A stretch of 64,000 bases of DNA from Orientallactaga sibirica (Eukaryota > Chordata > Mammalia > Rodentia > Dipodidae): contig JAEOAD010000040.1 in assembly GCA_036365145.1 (NCBI GenBank), forward strand, positions 11,534,501-11,598,500, written 5' to 3'. A program made the position numbers and the translations under genes. Under the pieces are notes generated by a model. It was given only the letters and a program-made list of their open reading frames with translations. It was not told where the DNA came from and searched no databases. Shown here one piece after another: positions 9,753-22,594 of this stretch. Within the stretch, counting starts at the first letter, position 1; the number at the start of each line of letters is the position of its first letter.

Positions 9753-10338
9753 TGTAGAGAGCTGCGAGGTGCCGCGCCTTAAAGATGGCGCTGGCTTCCG
9801 CCTTCCGCCTTCCCGATGACGAGTGCTCTCCTGGATAAACAAGTCCTTATTTGGCTTGGGCCGTGATCTAGGCTTGCTTCCGCATATGTGGACCTATCTG
9901 CATTCACCACGTGGCTTACCAGGGTTGGCTGTTCAAAGGCTTCTTAAGCTTTGGGCGGGCTTGTCCCGGGGGCAGTGGGGCAGGCAGTCAGTCAGTGAGT
10001 CAGTCAGGCAGTCGGTGAGTGAGTGAGGGGAGTGAGTCAGTGAGTGAGTCAGGGAGTGAGTCAGTGAGTGAGTCAGTCAGGCAGTGAGTCTGTGAGTGAG
10101 TGAGTGAGTGGGGGAGTGAGTCGGGCAGTCAGTGAGTGAGTGAGTGAGTGAGTGAGTGAGTCAGTGAGTCAGTGAGTGAGGCAGTCAGTCAGTCAGTGTC
10201 AGTGAGTGAGTGAGTGAGTGAGTCAGTCAGTCAGTCAGTCAGTCGGTCAGTCAGAAGATTGTTCAAGGTTCCTGAATAAACGGCTGAAAGAAGAGTCCGA
10301 GCATTGCGTCTTCCTTGCTGGTCGAGGCGGACGCGACA
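9753..10338 (+). repeat. 3' LTR
   Basis: Same ends and order as the 5' LTR, including AAGATGGCG at 9,782 and AATAAA at 10,275. It is 12 bp shorter because of two repeat-length differences and holds eight TGAGTCA motifs. One substitution (10,303). Confidence 0.95.
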
Positions 10339-10344
10339 TCTAAT
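10339..10344. repeat. target-site duplication, right copy (TCTAAT)
   Basis: Perfect match to 6,499-6,504. Confidence 0.95.
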
Positions 10345-10470
10345 GATACCTATCACCTCACATGTCATTTCGTCATGTTGCCCCCCCCATTTATGTTACC
10401 TAGCATTTAACGATTCTGGAATCTTCTTCCACGTATTCACTCTGTATGTTTATTAGTGTCTAAAAGACTT
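10345..10470 (+). repeat. L2 fragment, right part
   Basis: CACCTCACATGTCATTTCGT and the text that follows continue the L2 interrupted at 6,504. Confidence 0.55.
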
Positions 10471-11520
10471 CAGGAAGGTGAAACTTAACTGGTTTGCTCA
10501 GTTTTGTTCCCAGCTCAACGAACAGCAGGCAGGTAAAATTGTATTGAATGTTTCCTTGAACGAGTGGAAGTGAAAGAAAGGTATGCCGTGATCATATTTC
10601 TTCATTTGCAAAGATACTCAAATTGCAGTCAGGCGAGGGACATATTGATAAAGTGATTGGGGCAAGAATTCAAGATCTAAACAAAGATATGGTTGCTGAA
10701 AGGTAAAGGTGTTAGATATGGAAGCCTCAACATAGTGGACACAGAATGGGACCACTCACGAAGACATGGGTCCAAAGAGGAAGTAAAGATGGATGCGGTC
10801 TGAGCCAAACCACAGAACACAAGGCGTAGGCATACAACCACTATGAAGAAAACCCGCTGAGGCTCCATCTTGGGACTCGTTCCAGTGGGGACAAAGCAAT
10901 TGCAAGAAATAATGCTTGCAGTGATAAAATTAGTTTATTAATCTCTTCCTTTTTGTAGTACTTGTGGAGGACTTCCCTTTATGGAGTTATATGAACTCAA
11001 TCTGTATTTTGGAAAATTGAAATCATTATTATTATAGCTCTATTACCATTCCTGTAGCTAATACAACTCCCTATGAAAAGAAGCACAACTCACAGCAAAA
11101 TATAGCACCATATAAAGTTCTCCTTATTTGCTCCTTCCCAAAATTGATCTGTGAAGTACAAATATTATGGAGATTAGTTCATTTTCATAATTGAAAATAT
11201 GGAAAATATGGCATCATCCTACCTGACCTGAGTTTCTCATTCAATCTCTAGGCATCAGATTTCTATTTGCACTCATTTCTTCTGACTCAACTAATATTTT
11301 CTACATAGTGGATTGTCTCCATGAAGTCCTGAGTTGTCAAAGTTATGTGAAATAAAATGTACATTTGCAACTATGATCATACTACAATCATTTTATTGAT
11401 GTGTAATTATGAGCACATAATATATATACAATTAATATGCAATAGAAGCTGAATTTCTGGAAAGGATATCTTGTAAAGTCCATACATATGTATGAGTTTT
11501 TGATTTAAGTTTCAGTTTTG
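10471..11520. other. unassigned sequence
   Basis: AT-rich sequence. Apart from the doubtful minus-strand exon, no feature is seen. Confidence 0.5.
10760..10868 (-). other. possible signal-peptide exon, unproven
   Basis: On the minus strand an ATG in good context (CCCAAGATGG) opens a 36-codon frame. Its residues 7-22 (FFIVVVCLRLVFCGLA) look like a signal-peptide core, with small residues following. The frame meets a GTGAGT donor-like hexamer right after 10,760. I do not recognise the protein, no downstream exon is identifiable, and a 60-residue frame of this kind can occur by chance. Confidence 0.12.
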
Positions 11521-11755
11521 GGCGCTGGAGAGATGGGTCAGTGGTTAAGGTGCTTGCCAACAGAGCCCAAGGAGCCCGGTTCAATTCCCTAGGACCCATG
11601 TAAAGCCAGATGCACAAAGTGGTGCATGCATCTGGAGTTCATTTGCAGGCTGGTCACCCTGACATGCCCATTCTCTCTCTGACTGTCTACTCTCTCTTTC
11701 TCTCTCTCTCTCTGTTTGCAACTAACTAAATAAATAAAATAATAAAAAATAAATG
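11521..11755 (+). mobile_element. tRNA-derived SINE (B2-like head)
   Basis: GCGCTGGAGAGATGGGTCAG head, GGTTCAATTCC B box, GCATGCATCTGGAGTTCATT body, CT tract and AATAAA tail. TAAGTTT flanks both sides as a possible target duplication. Confidence 0.9.
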
Positions 11756-13234
11756 AACTTAAGTTTTCCATGGATTAATGCATGGTACAATATTGAGATA
11801 ATATATAAGTGCAATAATCTATAAGTGTAGAACACTGATATAATATCCTCCAAAATTGTTAAAGCAGAGTAAGTTAGGATAAATCTCCATCTGTTTACAA
11901 ATCCATAGTTATTTCTTATAGATTTTCTTCTCTGTAAGGTAAAATATTATGCTTAAAATGTAAAGCATATATGTAAACAAGAATTTGTTAAAAACAGCTT
12001 CCATAAATAAGTTGTATTTCTATCATATTTCAATTAAGTTACAGCTATGAATTATTTGCTATAAATGTGAACAGCTTGCTGGAAAGACAAAAATCTGGCC
12101 GTCATACCACGATGCTTGAACATAAGGCAGCTCCCCAGGGAAATGTCTACAGCAAGTTCTTGAGACCCAGTCCCTGGGAGAAGAAGAAAGGACACGTAAT
12201 CTTCCTGAACAAACTTCCAACCTGTTTGTTAGGACCAACCAGCATCTTCATACAGCTTTCTTTTTTGTTTTTCCACCCTTTGTATTTTGTATCTAAGTTG
12301 TTCTAAGATCATTAGCCATTGAAAATATTCTCTTAAAAAAACATAGGACAAATATATCATAATCTTACAAACAAATGAATATTATAACTGTGTGTAATAA
12401 AAAGAAGGAAAATAAATTTAATTCCAGTTAAACCAGTATTGATTACAAGTAGCTTTGCCTTTCTCTTGGCTGCCCTGGGATGTCATTATGAGGCACAGAA
12501 AAGATGTTGGCGTATGTTGTGATGACCCCTGGAAGGCATACAAGTCCAGAAGCAGCACATTTAAATATCTACCCATGGGAAGTCTTATTAACTTAACAAG
12601 AGTTATTTATGGTTGCTTGATCAGAGACCAGCAACGCTCTGTGAACGCTTCATTTACAGTCTAGTTAAACTGCCAGGCATTACCTACTCCCCAAGGAGCA
12701 GAGAATAGGTTCAGTAAGGTTAAATTACTCACATGACCCTGGTCAGCTGGGGTTAAAAATGCAGAGGAATTTTGCTTATTAACCAAAAGTCAGAGCAAAT
12801 GAATCAGAGATGATCCGCTGGACATGGATAATATTACTCTCAACTAAGGAGTTTTTATTTCAGGAAATGTGGAAAACTGTTTTATGTGTAATTCAAAAGG
12901 AAGGAGCATGAAGTAGTCTAGGTAAAAAGGAACCATAGAGGAGTCTGGGACCAATGGATCTCTTCAGTATCTTCATTTTTATACCATTTTATCCTTTTAG
13001 CATTGCCCAAGGAATAGTGCTCAGATAAAAGACTTTCCACTTATAAACTAATATTTAAAATTAAAAAGAAAAGTAGGAATGTTTGAAGAAAACCCAGACT
13101 TACTTCTAGCCACACTGTGTGAGCATGAGGTCTTCTTGATTCATGTTTGATCACTGGAGTTTAGAGCAAGACACACAGTTGGAAAATTAGGCTTTTTAAA
13201 CACTCAAGTTTATCTTGTCAAAACAAGAGTAGTC
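11756..13234. other. unassigned sequence
   Basis: AT-rich. No gene or nameable repeat is seen. Confidence 0.5.
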
Positions 13235-13392
13235 GCCGGGCGTGGTGGCACACGCCTTTAATCCCAGCACTCGGGAAGCAGAGGTAGGAGGATCGCCGAG
13301 AGTTCAAGGCTACCCTGAGACTACATAGTTAATTCCAGGTCAGCCTGGACCAGAGTGAGACTCTACCTCGCAAAACCAAAAAATAAAAAAAT
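13235..13392 (+). mobile_element. B1 SINE
   Basis: GCCGGGCGTGGTGGCACACG start, internal GGAGGATCGCCGAGAGTTC, A-rich tail. It is flanked by AAGAGTAGTC at 13,225 and 13,393. Confidence 0.95.
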
Positions 13393-13488
13393 AAGAGTAG
13401 TCATTTAGATCCCAAAGTAACTGGATCCTCATCTCTTACTTAGATCCAGAAATTAGATTCCTTGAAAAGCACTCAGTGCTGCACTCAC

Positions 13489-13545
13489 CAACACACACAA
13501 ACACACACACACACACACACACGTAAACATACATACACAAATACA

Positions 13546-13578
<33 letters not shown>
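13489..13578. repeat. compound (CA)n microsatellite
   Basis: Two CA runs separated by an AT-containing stretch near 13,523-13,548. Confidence 0.95.
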
Positions 13579-16439
13579 CAGACTTCCCTTGACCACAGCA
13601 TCTGCTGTGACCACCTAATGTGTGCTCTCATGACCATAAAGAATCAAAACCACTATCATTGCACTAAGTATTTTCTTCAGACATAGTCTCAAGAAGCAAA
13701 TCCCTCCCAGTGATAAATCCACACGTTAGTTTTAATATTACTGTCTTTAAGACAGGCTATGTTACATGCATAGAATGAAAATCGTGTGTGCCCTTTTGTA
13801 GCGCTCACAGTAGGCGACCAGTTGGTATACAATCCTTCTCCCTTGCTATGACGAACCACTCTGCTCTCTTTGTTTCCCTCCTTAACGAAAGCACAAGAAA
13901 GTTATATACATGAATCTATTCAGGAAACTCAATGTCTGTGTATTTTCAATCAGTAAGTACCCAGAGAGACAAGACTCCTCCTTACTCGGCCACCATTGCT
14001 ACTACTGCTACCTTGTAACTTGGTTGAGAGTTAATCAATAAAGGCATGTAAGGAAAAATTGAATTTGCACCACATTCCAAGAGACTAGAAAATGAAAAGG
14101 GAGGAGGTTGACTGCTCCAAATTTTGGGAATATTTTCCATAGCAGGCACTCTCCACTAATAGCATTTTGTAGGTAAAAAGTAATATATTTAGCTCTACTG
14201 AATTGCTAATATCATGAATAGATTCTCACATAGGCATTTCTAAAATACTTTATATTTTTCCACCAACCCAAAAGAGCCTTCATAACAGGGTTTGAGAACA
14301 GGGTTATAAAAAGCAGTGGCCCATGTAAATTTAGCTCATATTACCTCACATATATGGCCAAGGAAATGTATTCCATATCAATTATGAATCTAATTATTAA
14401 GAAAGCTTAGGCTGTCAAAACCTCCAAAGTCATATTTTCCCTATAACAGATCCATTTTAATTCACCTTTCATTTAAAGGTCTCCATTAGAATAAAAGGGA
14501 AACATTGAGTGACAATTCTAAAGAGAACTAGCAACACATATTTTTCCATGCAACTTTTCTTAAAGTGTCTACTATCTACTCTATTTAGTTTCTATGTGGG
14601 TTATAATACAGAGCAGATAAGCGAATATTGGGTTTGCTGATGCAGTAAGCAATATAAACACACAAACGCCTCTCCCACTATTGTTTTAATTGTTGCAACC
14701 TTCCAGATTAATTAGGTTGCTTGTTGGAGTAGGTTATTTACTCATTATAAAAATCTGTGATGGGCAACAGGGGACTACATTTATAAGTCTGCATTTAAAA
14801 TATTCTCCCAAAGAAGAATAAAGAGTACACACCTTGGCTACAGATTCTCTGTGCTGTCTCCCAAAAGCAAAGGCTGTAAGAACAAAACACAGCCAGTATT
14901 CTGACACCCGAAGGTCACAGAGCACATTGACAACCGTGATTCTAACACATGAACCCCTGGTACACAAAGCCAAAACATAGCATACATGCCAACCCCCAAT
15001 TTGTCTGCGTATAAGAGGAGACGTAAAAAGGAATTTGATATTTTGAGGAGCCACAAGCTCAGTGGAGGAAATTGTCAGTTTCTGCATGATAAATATGTTC
15101 TTGGATACTCAGTTTCCCAGGCTAGAAAGGAAAGGCAGAGTTTGGGGTCTGCTCTGAAAAGAGTTGGCCTTCTAGCCTTAATTCTTTGTGCTCTTCAGGT
15201 TGTTTCACACACTCTGTGCTGACTTCTCTTTTATTGCCATTAGAATGTTAAGTCCTAGGCTTTGTGGCTTTGCTATGAAATTAGCAACAAAAGACAATCA
15301 TTCCACAAGTTAGTTGAAATGAGTCTGAAGCTTAATTGTAATAAAATACGTGGCCTGCCCTGTTTTTGTCCCTCAGGAATCATGAGATGGTGAACAGTAA
15401 CCATGAAGTAGAATCTTTTTTTTTTTTTTTTAGAATTCTAGGTTCTTGATATCACATACTGTTGTTATATAATATACTTATTATATAATATACTTCATGT
15501 ATTAAATTTTCATATATTGTGATAAAAGGAAGAAAATCTGACCTAATGATGATAATAAGCAGAAAGATCCATGGTGTATAATGTACATTATAATACATAA
15601 AATATATAATATAAGGCATATAAAGTATAATATATTAACCTCTATACTATCTATGTGTACATTTCACCACAGTACTTTTTAAAATAGCATTTATAAATTA
15701 GTTTGTCTGCGACTTTGCATTTAAATTTACAAGTCCCTTTCTAATATCAATCTATTACACATTTAGAGTATAGCCAACCTAACAAAACCGGAAAGTTCCA
15801 GGGAAAGTAGCTGTCATATAGTTTTAATGCAAAATGAATGTCACTAAAGACAGGTTTTGCTCATCATTGCCTCCTTCTCAATAGCACATCAACTCCCCAG
15901 TGATATTTGTAAACTCGTTTTAATCACCTACAGTCAACTGAGCACATACTTCATGAAACTTCAAGGAACATAGTGTGTGAAACCATAAAATCCAAATGTT
16001 GGAATTTTCCTCAGGGATAATTTTTTCTACTTTGTTCCTCTAATGAGAGATGGGAAAAACTACTAACCTTCAAAATTTGAGGCTGGAAATTTGTTTACCC
16101 TTTTTGTCAATTAGGCATATATTAAAAACCATAACAAATGAATGCTATGGTTATGACAAGAAGTAGATCATGACTTGGAAGCTCTGGAAAATAAACAATG
16201 AGAAATAAGTCTACCACTATAGGATGTTAGGTAGGAAAAGAAACATTAGGGGCAATATTAGGTAGATACCACAAGATGTCTCCAAGTTGAATGGAGAAGA
16301 TGGGAAAATGATATTCATTATTTAAAGGGAAATTCTGTTAGACAGTAAGTAACTACTGAAAACATTTAACTTTAATTTTGCATAAATTAATAATTTTGTT
16401 TTGTTTTATGGTTATGGTGTACATGCCTATATTTTCATT
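13579..16439. other. unassigned sequence
   Basis: AT-rich unique-looking DNA with a TATA-rich patch near 15,455-15,650 and a T run at 15,417-15,432. No coding signal. Confidence 0.5.
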
Positions 16440-16606
16440 ATTATTACTTACAAGCAAAGAGAGAGGTTATATTGGCATGTCTCTAGCCACTGCAAACAAA
16501 CTACAGGCACATGCATCCAACTTTATATGGGTATTGGGGAATTGAAGGCAGGTAACAGGCTTTACATGCAAATACTGTTACCTCTGAGCCAACACTTCAG
16601 CCCCCA
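16440..16606 (-). mobile_element. tRNA-derived SINE, diverged
   Basis: Antisense order: purine-rich AAAGAGAGAGG, GCCACTGCAAACAAACTACA, GGCACATGCATCCAAC and ACTTCAGCCCC at the end, the reverse of the SINE head. Confidence 0.65.
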
Positions 16607-16646
16607 AAAAGCAACACAGAAACTTCTAGCTTAAAAATATAATGTT

Positions 16647-16793
16647 GCCGGGCATGGTGGTGCATGCCTTTAATCCCAGCACTTGGGAGGCAGAGGTAGG
16701 AGGATTGCTGTGAGTTCGAGGCCAGCCTGAGACTACATAGTGAAGTCCAGGTCAGCCTGAGCTAGAGTAAGACCCTACCTCAGAAAAAAAAAA
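16647..16793 (+). mobile_element. B1 SINE
   Basis: GCCGGGCATGGTGGTGCATG start and A tail. TAATGTT occurs on both sides as a target duplication. Confidence 0.95.
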
Positions 16794-18308
16794 GTGTAAT
16801 GTTATATCACATATGCATTCTTTCTGGAAAAATAATTCTGCTTACTGAAAATTACCAAACATTTTGGACAAAATTGTAGGCCATACTCTGCCTCTATCAT
16901 GTTAGACTGAGGAACTAGCAAGTCTTCTTTGCCATTTAGGTAGAAAGGAAAGAATTGCCTGAATGTAACCAATAGAATGAAATCACATTAACATTCTAGT
17001 CACTTAATAGCTGGAGCTGTTCCTGCTTCCCTGGGATGGAGAAACCCTGGAAAATAAAGTCCCACTGTTCTTTTCCCCTTGTAGCATCCATGCTATAAGG
17101 CTGTGCTTCAGAATCAACAATCGCCAGGATCAGCAAAGGCCTCTGGGTTTGATATTTATGCTCATTTGAGATGCAGTCCATTCATCCTTTGAAAAATAGC
17201 CATTCACCTTAACTAACATGATCGTGATCACTGATAGCCTGGCAGTCACAGACTATAGCAAATTTAAAACTGAAGATAAAAGGCTGCTGCAATGCTGACT
17301 TTCCAACCCGCCAATAATTTTAAATTAATGCAAATGCCTATATAACCTCACTGCACACTCAAAGGTATAGAGCTAAGTGGAATGGACTTCCCTAATAGAC
17401 CTGCTCCTAAGGGTTACTTACATAGAGTTGATTGGTTCCATTTGTGAGTGGTGTTTTGTTTTAATTTCTAGCAGTCAACACACAATGTTGTTGAAAAAAA
17501 AAGCAGTATATAAATCTTGTTCTTATTACTTTGAACACAGCTCTTGAATTCAGCTAGTGTTTTCCACTCAAATGAATGTCACCATGTGAAAGAAATGACT
17601 ATTCTTTTGTGAGATGCAACTTTTAATGTCAAGTCTGGGAATCAGTTGTGGTAAAGTGTGCTATAAGTAAATGTAAATCACAAACAAAACATAATCCACA
17701 AAGACTCATAAGGAAACAAAGAGAGATTGCAAGTGATAAGACAGTTTAGGTGATTGTTCAGTAATTTACATCAATACTGACAGGCCAATGCAAATAATGA
17801 TGCACGGATACTTATCATCAGTACTGTGCATTTATTTATGTTCTCAGCCCTAGATCTACAATTTTAGAGATTCAAAACTTATCATTACACAATACTTTCT
17901 CACAAAGAGTTTAATTTTGAGGGACACAGAAGCATTTATTCATTAAGTACGTGATCAGTATATTACTACAAGAAAGATTATATAGATACAATTTAGGATT
18001 TTTAAACTCCTTTCATTCTGGAAAACATAAAGCAAAACTTAAAGTGAAAGATGAATTCAGTACATTATGTTTCAAAGCTTCAAAATTAAATGAATTTTAA
18101 TCTGCTGGAAAAAAATTGGGAAATTTGAAGTAGTCAAGAGATGTTTCATTGGACTTCTGTACTACTGTGTCCTAGCAATAATTCTTATAAAGACTGTTAA
18201 TCTTACTGAACTGTAAGTTCTTAATTCTTGAATTAGAGATCCATTAATGTCCATACTTCTTCCTTCAGAATAATAATCAGAATACAATAATAATTATATG
18301 TAAAATTC
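16794..18308. other. unassigned sequence
   Basis: AT-rich unique-looking DNA. ATTAATGCAAATGC near 17,325 holds an octamer-like ATGCAAAT, which alone proves nothing. Confidence 0.5.
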
Positions 18309-18450
18309 ATGGAGCACTTATTATTTGAAACTTTTCTAAACATCTCATATGTACTAGTTTATATACTGATCTTAGTAACCCTCAGGTATACATTATATTA
18401 TGTATCAGATATTATTTGTGATCCATTGAGAAATGTATGTTAATAAGATC
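18309..18450 (-). repeat. MIR fragment
   Basis: GGAGCACTTATTATTTGAAA, CTAAACATCTCATATGTACT and AGTAACCCTCAG follow the reverse complement of the MIR 3' half. Confidence 0.5.
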
Positions 18451-18547
18451 ATTACCACTGACAGGGTCAAAGGGATTATAATGGCAGTAAGGCATATATG
18501 TTTAAAGTTTTGAAATGCTGTAAGGACTTCAGTTTTCACTCTTGTTG

Positions 18548-18905
18548 AGTGGGAGAGCCACTAGGAGATTCTTAATGTAGAACAGACATGATCTGACTTT
18601 CATTTTAAAGGTTCATTCTGTCTACTGTGTCGAGAACACACTCTTGATGGACAGCCAAGAAGCCACTGCAATCACTCAGGTGAGAGGTGATTGGGACAAG
18701 CAGCTGCTGACAGGAGAATGTTGGGACACTGGATATACTTGAACATTGAGTCAGTGGATCTTCCAGTTAGTTTCTCTGTGGGATGTGAAAGGAAAAGTCA
18801 AGGATGACTCAGATGATTTGAATCCAAACACCTAGGAGAACAGACTTGTTATATACTGAGGTGTAGACCATGAGAGGAGAGCAGAGTTGATGCAGGAAGT
18901 TAGGA
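18548..18905 (-). repeat. L2 remnant, antisense
   Basis: ACATGATCTGACTTTCATTT, TTCATTCTGTCTACTGTGTC, CAATCACTCAGGTGAGAGGT and GTCAAGGATGACTCAGATG match, in order, the reverse complement of the remembered L2 consensus. Confidence 0.7.
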
Positions 18906-19474
18906 GAGCATGTCCATTCATGTATGGACCTCATAGTGCTTCATTGTGGTTCTTCCAGGAACCAGCAGCTCCACTTGGCTGGCTTGGAGCAGGTTTGGAC
19001 TCTTATTACCTCACCTGGCAGCCACCATGAGCACTGGCAGCTGTTTCCCATCTCACTGTTCAGGAATCACCACCTTCTCTCCTCTTACTGTAGCTTTAGT
19101 GCATCCAGGGGGTCATAATTACTCACATGGAAAAAGAAAACCTATTTAAGAAAAACACCTATTCTGGGCTGGCTCCACCAAGCGCTCATACATGTAGGAA
19201 ATGCAGCAAAGAGAAAGGAGAATCTTTCTCTTCTGTTTGCATCATTAGTCGTTCTTTGGGTCAAGTTATTTGTTAGCAAAACAACTAGAACACACAATCG
19301 TTGCTAGAATGATTAACTAATTGTCTGTAAATACCCAGATACAACTGAACCAAGCAGTTTCCAAGAAGCAACTTCCTCACCATCTGCGAAATTGAGCATT
19401 TCCAATCATATCCCCAAATGTTTAAATTCCCACCAGTAGATTAAGATAAGACTTGCTCCGATTTCCACTTTAGT
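18906..19474. other. unassigned sequence
   Basis: Overlapping short open frames near 18,924-19,149 have no family signature. Confidence 0.5.
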
Positions 19475-19580
19475 GTCTTAGCTGTTTAATCCACATTTTA
19501 CAGATATGGTGTCTGAACTGAGGTTTAAATCCAGGTCTCCAACTCTGACACTCCTGGGTTTAATCACTAAACTGATTTAA
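19475..19580 (-). repeat. MIR fragment
   Basis: CCACATTTTACAGATATGGT, CTGAACTGAGGTTTAAATCC and AGGTCTCCAACTCTGACACT follow the MIR core in reverse orientation. Confidence 0.6.
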
Positions 19581-19839
19581 AAAAACAGATTACAAAAGTT
19601 TGGTTACTGTGTGGGCAGAAGTAACAGTAAATAAAATGTCCACTGTAATTATGTATTTGTCTTACAATATCCTCCTTGAATTGAACAATTAGGTCTTCAA
19701 GTATGTTCTGAAAAATATAAAACATTAAACTAGCCAATGGCAGCGTGGTCTCCAAGTTGCTGGAGAAAATATATATTTCTTATAACGACTAGGAATGTGG
19801 GTAAAATGTTAATGCTTTTCACTTAGGGTGTGACCTTGG

Positions 19840-19900
19840 ACATATTATTCACTTTGCCAATCCTTTTCAAAAAAAGTGTTTTATCTAATGCAAAAAATTC
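19840..19900 (+). repeat. short MIR-like core
   Basis: GTGTGACCTTGGACATATTA followed by TTCACTTTGCCAATCC resembles the MIR core. Confidence 0.4.
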
Positions 19901-21599
19901 CACTTTTATGTATCAGCTTAAAAACTAACAGTCTAAACGATTAAAATTATGAGTGTATATTGTCGATAAGAAACATGCATATAAATGTTAATGAATGGCA
20001 AATAAAATCTAGATATTCATCGGTGAAGTATGCTAACCAAGAGTCCTCATCACTAGCAAAAATAAAATGAAAATAAACAGTAAATGTGTAACAGAATTTT
20101 TCTGGTTAACTAGCAGTAAAATTAGGACCCAACGCTAAGACCGAAAGATAAGGTATACATGACTTTACAAAAAGATTAAAGTACTTAGCAGCTGCCACAC
20201 ACCGATTCTAGGGTTCACTATGAGGCCATGAAACTAATTCATTACCCTTTGGTACTATGCCAACCAAGCCCTATCCCAGCTTCATCATTGTCTATAAAGA
20301 AAGTACAGGGTGAAGTGAGATGCATGCAGACAAAGACAGAAGCAGGTTATAAAAGAATCCTCACCTCCTGAAACAAAGGATTCTGGGAGAGTCCCTCATA
20401 GAAACAGTAATGTGCAGTGGAAGAATGAATCTCAATTAGTAGTTGGCTGCCTGCTTATCCACATGGCTGGGATCATGGAAGGAAATTGGGAAGAAAGAAG
20501 AGACCCTACAGTAGAGCCTGCACTCAGATGAGAGACTATGTAAGTTTCCAGTAGGACTCATAGCCTCTAAGGGAGGTAGCACAAACAGTGCCCAGGACAG
20601 CAGCCCACTGAGGTCAGCAGCAAGAAGCAATAGGACATATTGAGAACAAAGAAAAGAGAACTGGGTAACTTTGAACTCAGCTTCTGTCCCAGGTAAGTGA
20701 CCATTGTTCTAATACAACAATGACCAGGAAGGATCTTTCTAGATCTTCTGCAGATGAGCTAGCATTGTGTCATCTTAGTACAGAAAAAGAAGATTCAACA
20801 GAGCATCGCCAGAGATAGCCACTGGATGAAATGTGAGACCATTTCCTATTGGTTCTTCACAGAGCTGAGCCTGTTCAATCACTGTACACCATTTAGGAAG
20901 GTAGTATTAATCGTAGACTGTTAGGCACTGAATGTCATGGTGACAAAATGCCATAGATGAACATGAACTCTGGAGCCAGTGACATTGCTTTCTTGTTTTC
21001 CCTGGAGTGTTAATCAGCTGTCTGTCCCCTGAGAAAATACTTGAGATGGAACTTCTGGACAAGATGGCAGATTAGAAACCATGCTACAACTTCAAGGAAG
21101 AAAGCAAATGGCAGAGAATACTGGGGACCCAAGATTCATTTATTCAACAAGAAAAGGTACCCAAATGCCCACCACAAGGTGTGCTACTTGTAACACATGC
21201 ACGACATGCCAGGTCCAAAAGAATCTTCAGAGGAAGTAGTGACGATATTGCTTCTGATGATAGCCCAAACATAGTGGTGAACTGAAATGCATCAGAAAAG
21301 AGATACAGAGTTTTCAGAGAAGTCAGTACTAAAATGAAACTGCTAACATTCCCTCCAATGCTCAGGGACTGTTGTGGAGGAGGGGGCACAAAGGGTCTAA
21401 GAGCCACAGGGTGGGTAGAAACATCCTGAGGCACAACCCCTCCAGAGACAGAGAGAGGCCCTGATTTCCCCACAGTGAGCAACAATATCCCTACTGAGAA
21501 GGGCCCTCAGAGAAATGGGAGACCATAGGTGAAGGGATACAAGACTATAACGTATGTAAAAAATATTTATATACATATCTTTCACATAATGGTGGGTAG
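19901..21599. other. unassigned sequence
   Basis: No gene is seen. CAAGATGGCAGATTAGAAAC near 21,060 may belong to an old retroposon but I cannot name it. Confidence 0.45.
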
Positions 21600-21945
21600 A
21601 TTTTTTATTTTGGCTCCTAGTTTCAGAGATGTCAGCCCACAGCCACTTAGCTCCATCACATCTGGGTCTGTGGGGAGGCAGAAAATCATGGAGGGGGGCA
21701 GAAAATTATGGGGGAGAGCAGGGATCGGCTCACTCCCTAGCAACCAAGAAGCAGAAAGAAAAAAGAAAGATGAAGGGGTTTGGGGTCCTAACATATCCTA
21801 GAAATGTATGTTCCCCAATGTCCTACTGCCTTCAACGAGGTTCTACCAACTAAAGTTTCCCTTGCTACCGACACACCATTCCCCGAGAACCAAGCCTTCC
21901 ACGCATGCACATTTGGGGGACATTTGAGAGCCTCACTATAACTTT
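21600..21945 (+). repeat. interspersed repeat, family B copy 2
   Basis: TTTATTTTGGCTCCTAGTTT near the start, AGCCTTCCACGCATGCACAT, and a TGGGGGACATTTGAGAGCCT end. The layout is shared with the copies at 40,918 and 58,335. Confidence 0.6.
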
Positions 21946-22025
21946 TGGGGTTTGAATAAGTAATCTTAAATAAGTTATTTGACTTTTCTTTACCCCAATT
22001 TCCTTGTGCAAAAAATGGAATTAAA

Positions 22026-22175
22026 CCAGGCATAGCGGTGCACACCTTTAATTCCAGCACTCTGGAAGCAGAGGTAGGAGGATTGTTGTGAGTTCGAGGA
22101 CAACCAGAGACTACATAGTGAATTCCAGGTCAGCCTAAGCTGTAGTAAGACCCTAGCTTGTAAAAACCAAAAAAC
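22026..22175 (+). mobile_element. B1 SINE
   Basis: CCAGGCATAGCGGTGCACAC start, GAGGTAGGAGGATTGTTGTG, then an A-rich tail. Confidence 0.9.
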
Positions 22176-22594
22176 TAAAAGTTAATAATATGACCTGACT
22201 TGTTGACTTCTTGTGTGGGTCAAATAATTTAATATAGTAAACACTTTGAACAATACAAGACACACAAAATCACTCCTGAGATGACAGTCTTTAGAAACAG
22301 CATTATTGTTAATACAAGGGAAAGACAGAAACCCATTCCACAGTTGAAAACTTTAACAGAGGACACTAAAATTTTAATAGGTGAAAGATGATCTAGATAA
22401 AACTGAGTCTCAAATGCAGTTCCTAAAGAAGTTCTTGAAAATCTGTTGTACTATTGAGAAGTGGTGGGACCTTTAGGAGGTGGGGCCTACTGGGAAGAAG
22501 TTAGATCACAGGAGGTCTGTCTTGAAGGAGGAAATTGGGATGCCAATTTATTCCTCACTTTCTCACTCTCTGTTCTTGGCTACCATAAAGTAAT
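22176..22594. other. unassigned sequence
   Basis: GTGGGACCTTTAGGAGGTGG near 22,463 recalls a URR1-like fragment. Nothing else is seen. Confidence 0.4.

Larger units (their letters stand above)
6505..10338 (+). mobile_element. young chimeric betaretrovirus-like ERV (ERVK type), pol-less
   Basis: This is a full proviral frame: TG...CA LTRs of 598 and 586 bp, a 6-bp target duplication, a Lys-like primer-binding site, a polypurine tract, a damaged gag matrix start and a damaged env C-terminus. Only about 2.65 kb lies between the LTRs, and I find no protease, reverse-transcriptase or integrase motif. A piece of host URR1-like transposon is embedded at about 8,939-9,135. The six-base duplication and the PWF-type matrix fragment support betaretrovirus-like ancestry. 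The LTRs differ at one base (7,067 G versus 10,303 A) plus 8-bp and 4-bp length changes in the repeat tract, so the insertion looks recent. Having no polymerase, it would have needed proteins supplied in trans. It sits inside an L2. Confidence 0.9.

Noticed and set aside
14734..15222. Overlapping frames of 117, 72 and 78 codons
   Set aside because: No recognisable domain, poor start contexts, and opposite strands open at once.
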